Source: Halothece sp. PCC 7418 (GTDB lineage Bacteria; Cyanobacteriota; Cyanobacteriia; Cyanobacteriales; Rubidibacteraceae). From it: DNA of 64,000 nucleotides. The notes beneath the pieces were generated by a model that was given only the letters and a program-made list of their open reading frames with translations, did not search any database and had not been told where the DNA came from. Where the stretch lies: assembly GCF_000317635.1 (NCBI RefSeq), contig NC_019779.1, positions 2,604,001-2,668,000 on the forward strand, read 5' to 3'. Positions 8,345 to 18,577 of the stretch are shown piece after piece. How positions within the stretch are numbered: the first letter of the stretch is position 1; every line of letters starts with the position of its first letter. The position numbers and the translations under genes are program-made.

Positions 8345-10444
8345 TTGAGTCCGCCCGTGGGCTTATTGGCTGCTGCACTTTGTCAGCTTTTACCAGGTTT
8401 ATATCGCTATCGCACAGAATTTGTTTTAGATTATCCTGTCACGGCAATTGTTACGTTTAGTTTTTTTAGTTTGACGTTGTGGAAACAATCTGCTTGTGAT
8501 GAAACAAAACCTGAGCGCTGGTTATGGGGGGTTTTAGTGGGTTTTGCAATTGGTCTGGGGTTGATGATTAAGCAAACGGTTGTCTTATTTCTTTTCTTCC
8601 CCATTTTATGGTTATTTTTGATAACAATTAGGAAGCGAAAGTGGGAAAATTTAATTCAGTTTTTGATTGGATTATTAACCGCTTTATTGATTGCTTTTCC
8701 ATGGTATAAAACCAATTGGTTACTCATTTTAACTTCTGGAAAAAGAGCAACTGTTGACTCCGCGATCGCGGAAGGTGATCCAGCATTAAATACCCTTGAT
8801 GCTTGGCTTTATTATGGCAAAGTTTTACCCTATTTATTGTCTTGGCATCTGCTACTGATTCCCTTCGTTTGCTTTTTAATTTATGGAACACAGTGGTTGA
8901 TTAAACACCAGCGTTTCGATGAAAAATCTATGCAAACAGTTCGTTGGTTAGGAATATTTCTAATTGGCGGTTATTTCCTCAGTTCTCTGAATTTAAATAA
9001 AGATGCTCGTTATATTTTACCCCTGTTACCTGTTTTATCTTTAATTATTGCCCAAGGCTTGTTCTTTGTTTCTAGAAAATGGCGTTTTCCCCTCATTGCT
9101 AGCACTTTGGGACTCGGCTTTGTTTTGATGATCTTAAATTTATTTCCTTTAAATGGAGACTGGATCACGGAAATTTTAAGTCCGAGAGTGCAACATTATC
9201 CCGTAATGGGAAAAGCGTATCCGCATCAAGATGTGGTTGCAGAAATGGTTGAAACATCCCCTTATTTAAGACATACTCTAGGCGTTTTACCGTCAACTCC
9301 AACGATTAATCAACATAACTTTTCTTTTTATGGCGCACAAGCTAATTTTCAAGTTTATGGTCGGCAAGTGGGCGTTGAAGAAAGTAATATTGAACAAGAT
9401 GCGCGATCGCTGCGATGGTTTATTACGAAAACAGGGGAACAAGGATCGATTCCGTCTGCACAAAAGTTAATCACGGAACGCATTGAAACGGGAAATGATT
9501 TTAGCTTAAGAAATACTTGGACGTTACCTGATCAAAGTTTGCTTAAACTTTATCAACAGAAGCAGCCAACCGTTACGGTTATTCCCATTGAAAATAGTCC
9601 TTCAACGGTTCACTTAACGAGGGTAGAAGTTCCAGAAAGAATCCCTAAAGGTGTCCCCATTCCTGTTGATTATACTTGGGAAGGAAACGGAGAAGCCTTA
9701 CAACAAGGAATTGTATTATTAACTTGGGAAGGAACAGAAACCGATCATTTCTGGTTACATGATCATGGGATTGCAATGGGAGGTTTAGTGAATCATTTAG
9801 AGAGTGGTTTAAAAGTAGAAGAAAACACCGCAATGTTGATTCCGCCAGACACCCCAAAGGGAAACTATACCCTCCGCGCCAGATATCTGAATCGAGAAAC
9901 TGGTGAAACCTATCCCCTAGAAACTCCTTCTCTTTCTGTTACCGTTGATACCAACGCAACTGCACCCCCTGCGCCAGAATTAGATTTAGTGACGCAACTG
10001 CGGACGGCTGCGGTAACCCTTCCTGAAGGAGAAAGTGCCCTAGAAGATATTTTTGCCCAAACGGGACGCATTAATCAATATGATCCGATTCAAGACTATT
10101 TGCAGCAGTCTGAAATCGCTTTGAAATACCGTTTACAGATGCAGGAAGAACGGTTAGACTGGCTTTACCCCTTAGCCCTCTCAGAGGTGTTACAACAAGA
10201 TGCAGACGGCGCGATCGCGCAGTTTAAAAAAATAACTGAACTTGACTCCGAAAACCCCTATGCTTACGCCTATCTCGCCTTTGTTCATTTATATCTTTGG
10301 CAACCCCACGCAGCAGAAACCGCATTGAATACTGCATTGCAACTGAATCCCAATTTAGATATTTTACACACCTTAGATGGCGTTGCTGCATTGATGCAAG
10401 GAAATCTGATCAAAGCCTATCAAAAGTTAACCAGTGACCAATGA
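8345..10444 (+). CDS. Membrane glycosyltransferase (GT39/ArnT-like), main part after the frameshift, with TPR tail
   Basis: The 699 codons begin at TTG 8345, but the true reading enters this frame near 8258 from the preceding entry. Residues 1-260 hold many hydrophobic helices of a GT-C fold transferase, which uses a polyprenyl-phosphate sugar donor. Residues 260-560 are soluble and contain a beta-rich part. The last 110 residues form TPR-like helices (DADGAIAQFKKI; ENPYAYAYLAFVHL). The substrate is unknown. Together with the upstream piece the protein would be about 820 residues. Confidence 0.75.
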   Translation: MSPPVGLLAAALCQLLPGLYRYRTEFVLDYPVTAIVTFSFFSLTLWKQSACDETKPERWLWGVLVGFAIGLGLMIKQTVVLFLFFPILWLFLITIRKRKWENLIQFLIGLLTALLIAFPWYKTNWLLILTSGKRATVDSAIAEGDPALNTLDAWLYYGKVLPYLLSWHLLLIPFVCFLIYGTQWLIKHQRFDEKSMQTVRWLGIFLIGGYFLSSLNLNKDARYILPLLPVLSLIIAQGLFFVSRKWRFPLIASTLGLGFVLMILNLFPLNGDWITEILSPRVQHYPVMGKAYPHQDVVAEMVETSPYLRHTLGVLPSTPTINQHNFSFYGAQANFQVYGRQVGVEESNIEQDARSLRWFITKTGEQGSIPSAQKLITERIETGNDFSLRNTWTLPDQSLLKLYQQKQPTVTVIPIENSPSTVHLTRVEVPERIPKGVPIPVDYTWEGNGEALQQGIVLLTWEGTETDHFWLHDHGIAMGGLVNHLESGLKVEENTAMLIPPDTPKGNYTLRARYLNRETGETYPLETPSLSVTVDTNATAPPAPELDLVTQLRTAAVTLPEGESALEDIFAQTGRINQYDPIQDYLQQSEIALKYRLQMQEERLDWLYPLALSEVLQQDADGAIAQFKKITELDSENPYAYAYLAFVHLYLWQPHAAETALNTALQLNPNLDILHTLDGVAALMQGNLIKAYQKLTSDQ

Positions 10445-10599
10445 CCAAATAACAAATATAGCGTTTCTTAGTCTGTTGAGGTACAAAGCAAGTCGGTGGA
10501 CGTTCATGGTTCATGGTTCATGGTTCATTGATTAACAACCAACAAAGAACGAAGAACGAAGAACAAAGAACGAAGAACAAATAACAAATAACAAAATCA
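10445..10599. repeat. Intergenic simple-repeat tract (GGTTCAT and AAGAACG units)
   Basis: Three copies of GTTCATG lie in tandem around 10506-10530, then runs of AAAGAACGAAGAAC and AAATAAC reach to the next start codon. The segment TACAAAGCAAGTCGGTGGA near 10482-10500 recalls 1590-1608. The same word family occurs at 21124-21270, 23604-23706, 30305-30340, 37035-37095 and 59680-59723. No coding sense. Confidence 0.7.
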
Positions 10600-11097
10600 A
10601 TGTCCGATCTATACATTTCTTGGTCAGAATATTATCAAACCATTGAACAACTCGCGATTCAAATTGATCAATCGGGTTGGGAGTTTAATCAAATTGTATG
10701 TATTGCGAAAGGAGGTTTGCGGGTTGGTGATATTTTTTCCCGACTCTTTGACCTTCCTTTAGCGATTATGTCTGCTGCATCTTATGGCGGTGAAAACAAT
10801 CAAACCCGAGGTAAAATTCAACTGTCTCAACATCTTGCAATGACAACCTCTCAATTAGGAAATCAAGTGTTGCTAGTGGATGATTTAGTGGATTCAGGAG
10901 TCAGTTTGCAAGTAACGATTGATTGGCTAAAACAACATTATCCAGAAATTACAGAACTACGCAGTGCAGTGTTATGGCGCAAAGATTGTTCTGTTATTAC
11001 CCCTGATTACTATGTTCATTATCTCAAAGATAACCCTTGGATTCATCAACCCTTTGAACATTATGAACAAATCACTGTTCAGGATTTAGATAAATGA
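10600..11097 (+). CDS. Phosphoribosyltransferase family protein (Gpt/xanthine-guanine type)
   Basis: The 165-residue type I phosphoribosyltransferase carries the PRPP-binding loop LLVDDLVDSG at about residues 90-100 and the early IVCIAKGGLRVGD segment that shapes the purine and pyrophosphate site. Family members salvage purine bases using PRPP in the cytoplasm. A hypoxanthine/guanine/xanthine role is likely, but the base is not certain. Its stop overlaps convergently by 19 bp with the end of the giant kinase gene. Confidence 0.85.
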   Translation: MSDLYISWSEYYQTIEQLAIQIDQSGWEFNQIVCIAKGGLRVGDIFSRLFDLPLAIMSAASYGGENNQTRGKIQLSQHLAMTTSQLGNQVLLVDDLVDSGVSLQVTIDWLKQHYPEITELRSAVLWRKDCSVITPDYYVHYLKDNPWIHQPFEHYEQITVQDLDK

Positions 11098-14000
11098 TGC
11101 GCGATCCAATCTTGATTAAAAATCCTCTGATAAATCTGATTTTTGACTTTCAGATTTCCCGCTTCTTTCTCGACTAACCCCGAGAGTAATAACACTTGTT
11201 CGGCGGGTGTTTCGGAACTAGAAACCTGACCTGATTCTAAAATCTGTTGATAAAGCGGTAGGGTTTCCTGTGCGGGAACAGAAGAGTAGAGAACGCGATC
11301 GCGCACGGTTCTTAAATGTTCGGGTTCATCTTGGCTTTCCCAATTATTAATAATCTTCGTTTGTACTAGATTTTCCACCCATTCTGCTTCCTCATTTGTC
11401 GGAATAGTCTCAGAGGTTTGACGAATTAAGCGACAGAGTTTTTGCGTCAGAAACGGTTGTCCATTCGTCCAAGATAAAATTTCTCGTAATAAGGTTTGGG
11501 GATTTTCCACTTTTTCCGTTAACCCCTGTAACAAGGGTTGGGCTTCATGTTGCTTAAATCCTTTTAAGGTAATTTCTTGACCAATATTAAAGGGCGTTCT
11601 CTGATAGTCGGTAATCAAATCAGAAGGCGTTGCAACTCCTAATAAAACAAACGTTAACCGTTGATATTCTGGTTTGAGACTACGTTGATTGTAACAGGAA
11701 CGAATCAGGGCAAAAAAGTCATTGACTGAGAAGTTTAAACCCAAAACACAATCAATTTCATCAATAAAAATCACAATCTTCTCTTGTTCTCCAACATAGG
11801 GAAGCAAGACTTCTTCAATAAAGTGACTCAATCGTTGAACGGGAGATAAATCCGTTTGTTCATTCCACCAGCTTTTGAAATTCACCACTCGTAATAATCC
11901 AAAATTCTTCCACAACTCCACCGCTAACCCTTTGTACCATTGACTGGGAGTGACTTCATCGCTTCCAATACGAGTTAAATCAACCGCAGCGCAAGCAAAT
12001 CCTTCTTTACGGAGATGCTGCATCATTTGAATCATTAAACTCGATTTTCCCATTTGTCGGGGATTGAGAATATAACAAAATTCTCCTTGTTTTAATGCTT
12101 TGTAGAGATAGCGATCCGCCGAACGCACCACATAAGTTGGCGCATCCATCGGTAAACTTCCCCCCACTTGATAATAATAAGCAGAAAAGTCTTCTTCACT
12201 TTTAAGGAGGCGGTTTTCAAACTTGAGTTCGGCTTGGGTTGCTTTCAATATTTCTAAAGTTTCGGAAAGGCTTTGGGTGCGTTGTTGTATTTTTTGTTCT
12301 AAGTTTTGATTGGATTCAGCTAAATAGGCTTTTGCGAGTTCTAAATCCATATTCAGTGCTTCCATATCTTGATAAAGCACCGCATTTTTAAGAGAAATTG
12401 CAGCCTGAGAAGAGAGAAGGTTAATTACTTCTAAACGGTCACTTGTAAAGGCTTCGGTCGTCAAGTTATTTTCCAGATAAATTAAACCGAGAAATTCCCC
12501 TTGATTTAAAATTGGCGTACATAACACGGATCGAGGTTGATTCTGAATAATGTAAGGATCTTGATGGAATAGTTCCTCTGTACTCGCTTCATCTAAAATT
12601 GTACTTTCTTTTGTCCTAGCAACATAATTAATAATCGAAAGTGGGATCTGGGTGCTACTGATGACTGGCGTTGAAAGCAGCAATTTTGTTTCTGTTTTTT
12701 GCGAATAAGCCTCAATGAATAATTGCTGCTCTTTTTCTAAAATTAAATATCCAATTTGTGCGCCAGCATTTTCAACAACTATTTCAATTAACTTCGCCAG
12801 CAAATTATCTAAGATGATTTCTGAAGAGAGGCTTTGATGAGCTTTAATAATTGTCATCAAGTCTAAGTTTCTCGGATCGCTATTTGTGCTTGAATCTAAT
12901 TCAGTTGAGGTTTTAATTTTCGGTAAAGGTATGGTTTCCGCTAGGCGAAATTGTGGATATCTTGTTTCTAAATCTTCCACTTTAGCAGTTGACCCCCATC
13001 GCCGATAAGCATAGTGTGCTTCTGCTAGATAGGTTTGGGCAATTTTCTGGCGACCTAAACCTAAATAAAATTCCCCAGCCAGTTCATTTCCTAAAGCAAC
13101 ATATTGAATGTATCTATTTTCTTTTGCGCCAATAATTGCGCGATCGTAAAGTTCCATTGCGGTCAAAGTTTCTCCTAAAACCTTTGCTTTTTCCGCTTCT
13201 ACCAGTTCATAGCGATATTTAAAATTCATTGGTGCATAATATGCCCAAGTTTTCATTAATTCTTGGTTTTCAATAACTTGTTGTACATCTTGATGATTTT
13301 TATTACTTTCTAATTCACTAGTACGGTACTGACCTAAAAGTGATAAAGAATAATATAAGTTATGTTCTGTAAAAATAAACTCAGCCTTAATAAATAGCGA
13401 GTAGTCTAAAGCAAGTTTACTATATTGAATTGCGTCTTGGTACTGTTTAGATAAATAAGAAAGTAAAACTTTGTAGAAATAGTATTGAAACAAAACAATT
13501 TGATTATTTACAGTTTTCAGATATTCAATATCTTCTACCTCTTGCAAGAACTCGCCTTGAAGATCATTATTGAGTTGATAATTAGTTATTAAATTAGTGA
13601 CAGCTTGAGCAGAAATATTAGTAAAAAATAGTTGATATTCTTTTTTATTTTGTCTGATAAAATCAAGATAATATTTTTGTTTTTTATGAACATCTTCTAG
13701 GTTTTCTCCGACAAAAAAAGAATGTTCACAGTAAAAATTGGCGCTATGACAGGCAAAGTCAAAATCACCATACTCAATTGCTTCTTGTATAGACTCAACT
13801 AAAAGGTGCATTACCTCTCTTAAATGTTTTTTCTTATATAGAATATTGATCGCACTTGGCATCTTAACTTGTGGCGATACAATTTGTGCATTTATTTGTT
13901 TGAGGAGAATTAAAGCTACTTCCGCTAATTGATAGCCTAAGTTGATATCATTTCTTAAACAAATTACTGTTGTTCCATAGTTAACATAACTATAAAGTAT

Positions 14001-16766
14001 AGAAATAGAGTTTCCATGTTTTTTCGCAAGAGTAAGATTGGTGTAAATAATAGGACGGGTAATAGGATGAAGACTAAATGCAGCAGGTGCTGTGATGAGG
14101 CTTAAAACTTTGTTCCCTAGTGCTATAAAAGGGTCAGAAATTTCTGGTAAATCCAGTAATTGAGAAGGATTAATTGTCGGTTCAGATTCCACGATTTCAA
14201 TTCCTAAAATGTCTAAGACTTTTAGACCATTTTCTACACTCAATAAGAGTTCTTGATTACTAATATTAATTTGAATTTCTATGAGCATGAATTTTGTTCG
14301 GTCTAAGTCATTATCTGACTGTTTTTGACCAATTTGACATAATCTAAGTGCTTCTTCTAAGTTTGCGTTTAAGTATTCTACTTCAGCAGACTCTAGATAG
14401 ATCTCAACAGTTTGTTGATAGTTATTTTGCCAGTTCTCATCATCTAAAATTTGACGACAAGTGTGGAAATGATTTGCAGCTAAGTCGTAAGCGGTTGATT
14501 GCTTGGCTTTTTTTCCTGCTTTCAAGTTAAGAACGACTAATTCTTGTCTTTCCTCTTCAGAAGTTAGTAAATCGAATCCTAAGTTCAGTTGATTAACAAG
14601 AACAAATAAAATCTCTTCTTGTTCTTTTTCGGTACTATTTTGAAGTAATAATTGACCAATCTTAAGATGGGTTGCTTTCTTTTCTGTGACTGGAATTAGA
14701 GAATAAGCAGCTTGTTGAATGCGATCATGTAAAAATCGGTATTCTATTTCCCCATGATTTAAGCTAGTTTTACTTCCTTTTGAATCAATTGTAATAAAGT
14801 TTTGTTGTAGTGCTGGCTCTAGATTATTTTTAGCAAAATCAGAAGAACATTGATGAATCTTTACTAAACTGGATAAACTAAATTGATAACCGATACAAGC
14901 TGCTGCTTTTAAAATCTCTTGTGTTGTTTGTGGTAGTTTCTGAAAATTTCGAGCTAAAAGCTCAACTAAATTCAGATCGGCTAAACCTACTCCTTGTATG
15001 ACGTTTAAGTCCCAAAGCCACTGATCGGCTTGATAATTGTAATTAATAATCTTTTCTTCATCGAGTGTCTTGAGAAATTGGTTAATAAAGAAGGGATTTC
15101 CTTGTGTTTTCTCAAAAACTAAATGACTCAATTGTTGGATTTTTTGCGGATCTGCTTTGGTTTCAAAAGTATCCGCCATGAACTCATGAACCTGATCAAT
15201 ATTAAGGGACTGAACCGTGATTTCAATAATTTTTGTGTTGTGTTCATTTTTAAGCTGATTTAGAATATGAAGCAGAGGATGAGTGAGCTTAACTTCATTA
15301 TCGCGATAGGCCCCAATGAGTAAGAAATATTTTGCATTGGGATTACTCACTAAATACTGAATGAGCTTTAAAGAAGCCGTGTCAGCCCATTGCAAATCGT
15401 CAAGAAAGAGAACGAGCGGATGTTTGGCTTGAGAAAAAACGTTTGTAAATTGTTGGAAAACTCGATGAAAACGATTTTGAATTGCTTGTCCTTCTAGGAT
15501 CGGAACATCAGGTTGCGGTCCAATTAGAATTTCTAGTTCTGGAATTAAATCAATAATAATTTTACCGTTATTCCCAAGAGCAGTTTGAATTTGTTTTTGC
15601 CAAACTGCAATTTCCTCAGCACTCGTCGTTAATAACTGTGAGATTAAGTTTTGAAAGGCTTCAATGATTGCAGAATAAGGTGTTTCTTGTTTATATTGAT
15701 CAAATTTACCACTGATAAAATATCCTCGCGCTTGCGATACGGGTGGGTAAATTTCGCGGACAATTGAAGTTTTTCCAATTCCAGCATAACCAGAAATGAC
15801 AGCAAAACTGCTGTTTCCTTGTTGGATCGTTGAGAAAGCGTTAAGGAGAACTTGGATTTCTTCTTCTCGTCCATAGAGCTTTTGGGGGAGAATTAAATAA
15901 GGAGCGCGATCGCGCTGTCCTAAAATAAAAGAATTAACGGTGCGATAGTTTTGATATTGCTGAACACAAGATTCTAAATCAAACTTTAATCCTTCTGCGG
16001 TTTGATATCTATCTTCTGCACTTTTGGCGAGGAGTTTCAAAACTACATGAGAAACCCCTAAAGGAATGTTCGCTGAGAGTTGATGCGGTGGAATCGGATC
16101 TTGGGCAAGATGGCTATGAATCAGTTCTAGTGGGTCAGTGCTAACATAAGGGAGTTGTCCTGTCAGCATTTCATAGAAGGTGACTCCCAGAGAATATAAG
16201 TCGCTACGATGGTCGAGATAGCGATTCATTCTCCCCGTTTGCTCAGGGGACATATAAGCAAACGTTCCCGCCATCAGGTTAGGATTTTGCAGAGTTGGGT
16301 ATTCAAATGGGGCGCGAATGGCAATATTAAAGTCAGTGAGTTTAACCTCTTGTGTGTTTGGGTTAATAATAATGTTGCTGGGTTTAATATCTTTGTGAAT
16401 AATGGGGATTTGATGGAGTTGATTTAAAGTTTCAGCCAAATGAATGCCAACGGTGAAAAATTCTTCTAGGGAAAGAGGATGAACCGAAAGATATTCCGCT
16501 AGGGATTGACCGCCGAAGTCTTCTAAAATCAGGGCATAGCTATTGCCATCAGCTTCGAGAGAATAGGCTTTGATAATCCGAGGACAATCAAGATTCCCAC
16601 TAATTTCATATTCATTTTGTAAGCTCTCAATCTCTTTTAATTCTGGTGTCTCTGACTTAAGGCGTTTAATAATCACCCTTTGACTGTCACTATTTCGGAT
16701 TCCGCGATAAATAATGGTTTTATTCCGTTGCGCGATCGTCTCTTGAATGGTGTATCCTGACAACAT
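11079..16766 (-). CDS. Giant Ser/Thr kinase - AAA ATPase - GAF - AAA-like domain signalling protein
   Basis: The 1895 residues read as: protein kinase domain (1-270), predicted ATPase with Walker A GYAGIGKTS near 327, a long helical TPR-like region (600-1250), a GAF domain (about 1320-1465), a coiled coil, and a C-terminal AAA-like domain with Walker A NPRQMGKSS near 1572. The kinase loop reads HKDIKPSN in place of HRD, and the DFG position is DFN, so activity may differ from classical kinases. Related cyanobacterial proteins often end in a histidine kinase; here the end is an AAA-like ATPase similar to the one in the next gene upstream. It probably integrates a small-molecule or light signal through GAF, with an unknown output. 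Confidence 0.88.
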   Translation of the reverse strand: MLSGYTIQETIAQRNKTIIYRGIRNSDSQRVIIKRLKSETPELKEIESLQNEYEISGNLDCPRIIKAYSLEADGNSYALILEDFGGQSLAEYLSVHPLSLEEFFTVGIHLAETLNQLHQIPIIHKDIKPSNIIINPNTQEVKLTDFNIAIRAPFEYPTLQNPNLMAGTFAYMSPEQTGRMNRYLDHRSDLYSLGVTFYEMLTGQLPYVSTDPLELIHSHLAQDPIPPHQLSANIPLGVSHVVLKLLAKSAEDRYQTAEGLKFDLESCVQQYQNYRTVNSFILGQRDRAPYLILPQKLYGREEEIQVLLNAFSTIQQGNSSFAVISGYAGIGKTSIVREIYPPVSQARGYFISGKFDQYKQETPYSAIIEAFQNLISQLLTTSAEEIAVWQKQIQTALGNNGKIIIDLIPELEILIGPQPDVPILEGQAIQNRFHRVFQQFTNVFSQAKHPLVLFLDDLQWADTASLKLIQYLVSNPNAKYFLLIGAYRDNEVKLTHPLLHILNQLKNEHNTKIIEITVQSLNIDQVHEFMADTFETKADPQKIQQLSHLVFEKTQGNPFFINQFLKTLDEEKIINYNYQADQWLWDLNVIQGVGLADLNLVELLARNFQKLPQTTQEILKAAACIGYQFSLSSLVKIHQCSSDFAKNNLEPALQQNFITIDSKGSKTSLNHGEIEYRFLHDRIQQAAYSLIPVTEKKATHLKIGQLLLQNSTEKEQEEILFVLVNQLNLGFDLLTSEEERQELVVLNLKAGKKAKQSTAYDLAANHFHTCRQILDDENWQNNYQQTVEIYLESAEVEYLNANLEEALRLCQIGQKQSDNDLDRTKFMLIEIQINISNQELLLSVENGLKVLDILGIEIVESEPTINPSQLLDLPEISDPFIALGNKVLSLITAPAAFSLHPITRPIIYTNLTLAKKHGNSISILYSYVNYGTTVICLRNDINLGYQLAEVALILLKQINAQIVSPQVKMPSAINILYKKKHLREVMHLLVESIQEAIEYGDFDFACHSANFYCEHSFFVGENLEDVHKKQKYYLDFIRQNKKEYQLFFTNISAQAVTNLITNYQLNNDLQGEFLQEVEDIEYLKTVNNQIVLFQYYFYKVLLSYLSKQYQDAIQYSKLALDYSLFIKAEFIFTEHNLYYSLSLLGQYRTSELESNKNHQDVQQVIENQELMKTWAYYAPMNFKYRYELVEAEKAKVLGETLTAMELYDRAIIGAKENRYIQYVALGNELAGEFYLGLGRQKIAQTYLAEAHYAYRRWGSTAKVEDLETRYPQFRLAETIPLPKIKTSTELDSSTNSDPRNLDLMTIIKAHQSLSSEIILDNLLAKLIEIVVENAGAQIGYLILEKEQQLFIEAYSQKTETKLLLSTPVISSTQIPLSIINYVARTKESTILDEASTEELFHQDPYIIQNQPRSVLCTPILNQGEFLGLIYLENNLTTEAFTSDRLEVINLLSSQAAISLKNAVLYQDMEALNMDLELAKAYLAESNQNLEQKIQQRTQSLSETLEILKATQAELKFENRLLKSEEDFSAYYYQVGGSLPMDAPTYVVRSADRYLYKALKQGEFCYILNPRQMGKSSLMIQMMQHLRKEGFACAAVDLTRIGSDEVTPSQWYKGLAVELWKNFGLLRVVNFKSWWNEQTDLSPVQRLSHFIEEVLLPYVGEQEKIVIFIDEIDCVLGLNFSVNDFFALIRSCYNQRSLKPEYQRLTFVLLGVATPSDLITDYQRTPFNIGQEITLKGFKQHEAQPLLQGLTEKVENPQTLLREILSWTNGQPFLTQKLCRLIRQTSETIPTNEEAEWVENLVQTKIINNWESQDEPEHLRTVRDRVLYSSVPAQETLPLYQQILESGQVSSSETPAEQVLLLSGLVEKEAGNLKVKNQIYQRIFNQDWIAHHLSKS

Positions 16767-16830
16767 AAGCGAATCTGGGGGTCTGGTTACGAAACATTAA
16801 AGGTTTGGAAAATGAGGGAAAACCTCTTTT

Positions 16831-16944
16831 TCAAAATCTAGTCGATTGATCGCGAGGAGTAGTCCAATCACTCAGTTCACAGCGACTTGCGGTGAGGACA
16901 GAATTGGGAATCTGAACCGTATCATCGGAGTGGATTGCATTCAT
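16831..16944 (-). CDS. Possible 37-residue protein coupled to the AAA-like ATPase gene
   Basis: An ATG at 16942-16944 overlaps the TGA of the upstream ATPase gene (ATGA), the same coupling used by real operon partners in this window. The frame runs 37 codons to TGA at 16831, reading MNAIHSDDTVQIPNSVL and ending STRF. A stem AGGTTT/AAACCT follows within 30 bases and could end transcription. I do not recognise the peptide. Evidence is only the overlap and position; it could be chance. Confidence 0.35.
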   Translation of the reverse strand: MNAIHSDDTVQIPNSVLTASRCELSDWTTPRDQSTRF

Positions 16945-18296
16945 GTTTCTTTTGAGTAATACTGTTTTAAGGTTTGTTGAAAATACTGTTGATAGAGGGG
17001 AACTCTCGGAAACGCGCGATCGCCGTTAAAGTCAATTAACCCCATACTGTAGAGCTTATAGGCTGAGGTCGCATCAACTGTAATCGGTTCTGGTGCACTC
17101 ATAATCGCAAAACAAGCCTGAGCTAATTCGGGTTGTTCTTGTAATTTGGCTTGGTGACGACGGAGATGAGGGGCATAAATCCCACTTAAAGTCGCAGCAT
17201 CCACCAGAAGTTCCTCTAGTGTCACCTCTCCTTGATTAAGATGATAGAGGGTAAGGTGAACGAGAGCAGGATGTCCATTAATCACTGACATTAATTGATT
17301 GACTTCCTCTTCTCTCCAAGACAGTCCGTAGCGTTGCGCTAATTCTTGGACTTCCTCAGCACTAAAATTTGGGAGTTCTAGCGGTAATCCGACATTACTA
17401 AATGGAGACTGGTTTAACTGTAATGGAACATAAACTTCTGTGGAGTGAATAACCACCAGACGGAGATTGCGCCAAATTGAAACATTTTTGGTTTCTTCAT
17501 ACCAAGATCGCAGCAGGGGTAAAAAACTTTTGGCAATTTTGGGATACTCAAAAATTTGATTCACTTCGTCAAAAGCGAGAATGAAGGGTGTATCCAGTTG
17601 TTCTAAAATATAGTGGAGGTAAAGGGTACAACTGACACCACTACCAATATCTTCCTGCCAATAGTCATCGAGTTTGGCTTCTATATTCAATTGATAAGTA
17701 ATATTGGCACAAACCCAACGTAAAAAGCGATTCACGTTGCTTAATATCTCCTGATCCGCTTGCTGGAGATCAAGGTTCACTGTGGCATACCCGAGACGAT
17801 TTCCATACTCGAAAAGTCTAATCAGGAGAGACGTTTTCCCCATTTCTTGCGGGGCTTTAATCCGTAATAATGCCCCTGCTTGTTGAATCCCTCGATAAGT
17901 TTCTTCTTCAATCGATTGCCGTTGAATATAAACTTTAGAACCCAGAGGGATTGCCCCACTGGGATAAGGGAAAGACTTGGAAGAAGATGTGACAACTCTT
18001 GATGAAGCGGTGGATTTATTCAAATAGGATTCTAGAATAATACGACTGTTTTTTTTTGTCACCCGTTTCCCGATGAGGGTGCTCAAACGTTGCCATAACC
18101 GAGGCGCAACGACATTACTAAAATACCCTACACTGTACCCAGATTGTTTCGCAATTGCACTATAGGTCTGATCCTGCCAAATTCCTTGTAATACTAAAAT
18201 TTCTGTTGAATTTAAACAAGACTGTTCATTTTCTACAAGATCATGGTTTAGTTTTTCGATGAGAAGATGAAAGGTTTGAGAATTAGGAAGAGACAT
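16941..18296 (-). CDS. AAA-like domain ATPase with N-terminal helix-turn-helix region
   Basis: This 451-residue protein has about 100 N-terminal residues with the pattern YSAIAKQSGYSVGYFSN, a helix-turn-helix of the kind found at the start of vWA-MoxR-associated (VMAP) and NTPase conflict-system proteins. The AAA-like domain (AAA_35 type) follows: Walker A EMGKTSLL near 153 and Walker B FILAFDEVN near 240, then a winged-helix-like end. The C-terminal domain of the giant kinase encoded just downstream is of the same family, so the two may work in one switch. The cellular role is unknown. Confidence 0.8.
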   Translation of the reverse strand: MSLPNSQTFHLLIEKLNHDLVENEQSCLNSTEILVLQGIWQDQTYSAIAKQSGYSVGYFSNVVAPRLWQRLSTLIGKRVTKKNSRIILESYLNKSTASSRVVTSSSKSFPYPSGAIPLGSKVYIQRQSIEEETYRGIQQAGALLRIKAPQEMGKTSLLIRLFEYGNRLGYATVNLDLQQADQEILSNVNRFLRWVCANITYQLNIEAKLDDYWQEDIGSGVSCTLYLHYILEQLDTPFILAFDEVNQIFEYPKIAKSFLPLLRSWYEETKNVSIWRNLRLVVIHSTEVYVPLQLNQSPFSNVGLPLELPNFSAEEVQELAQRYGLSWREEEVNQLMSVINGHPALVHLTLYHLNQGEVTLEELLVDAATLSGIYAPHLRRHQAKLQEQPELAQACFAIMSAPEPITVDATSAYKLYSMGLIDFNGDRAFPRVPLYQQYFQQTLKQYYSKET

Positions 18297-18577
18297 TATT
18301 TACACGAATCGTTTCAGCGTTTTTTGATCCCTAGAAAGACAGAATTTTTAACAAGCATTTATGCAAAATAAGATTGCAATTGCAATATTTATTAAAATCA
18401 CAAAATTGCTTAAACTGCGATCAAATTCAGCATCAGTTAAGAGAAATTACGCAGGATCATGGGGTAAACTGAGCTCCTAATCATAAAGGGGAAAACACTG
18501 ATATGAGTGCGTAGTGACGAGAAACAATAAGGACAGTAATAAAATTCAAATCATTTCTACTATATTATCACTTATTT

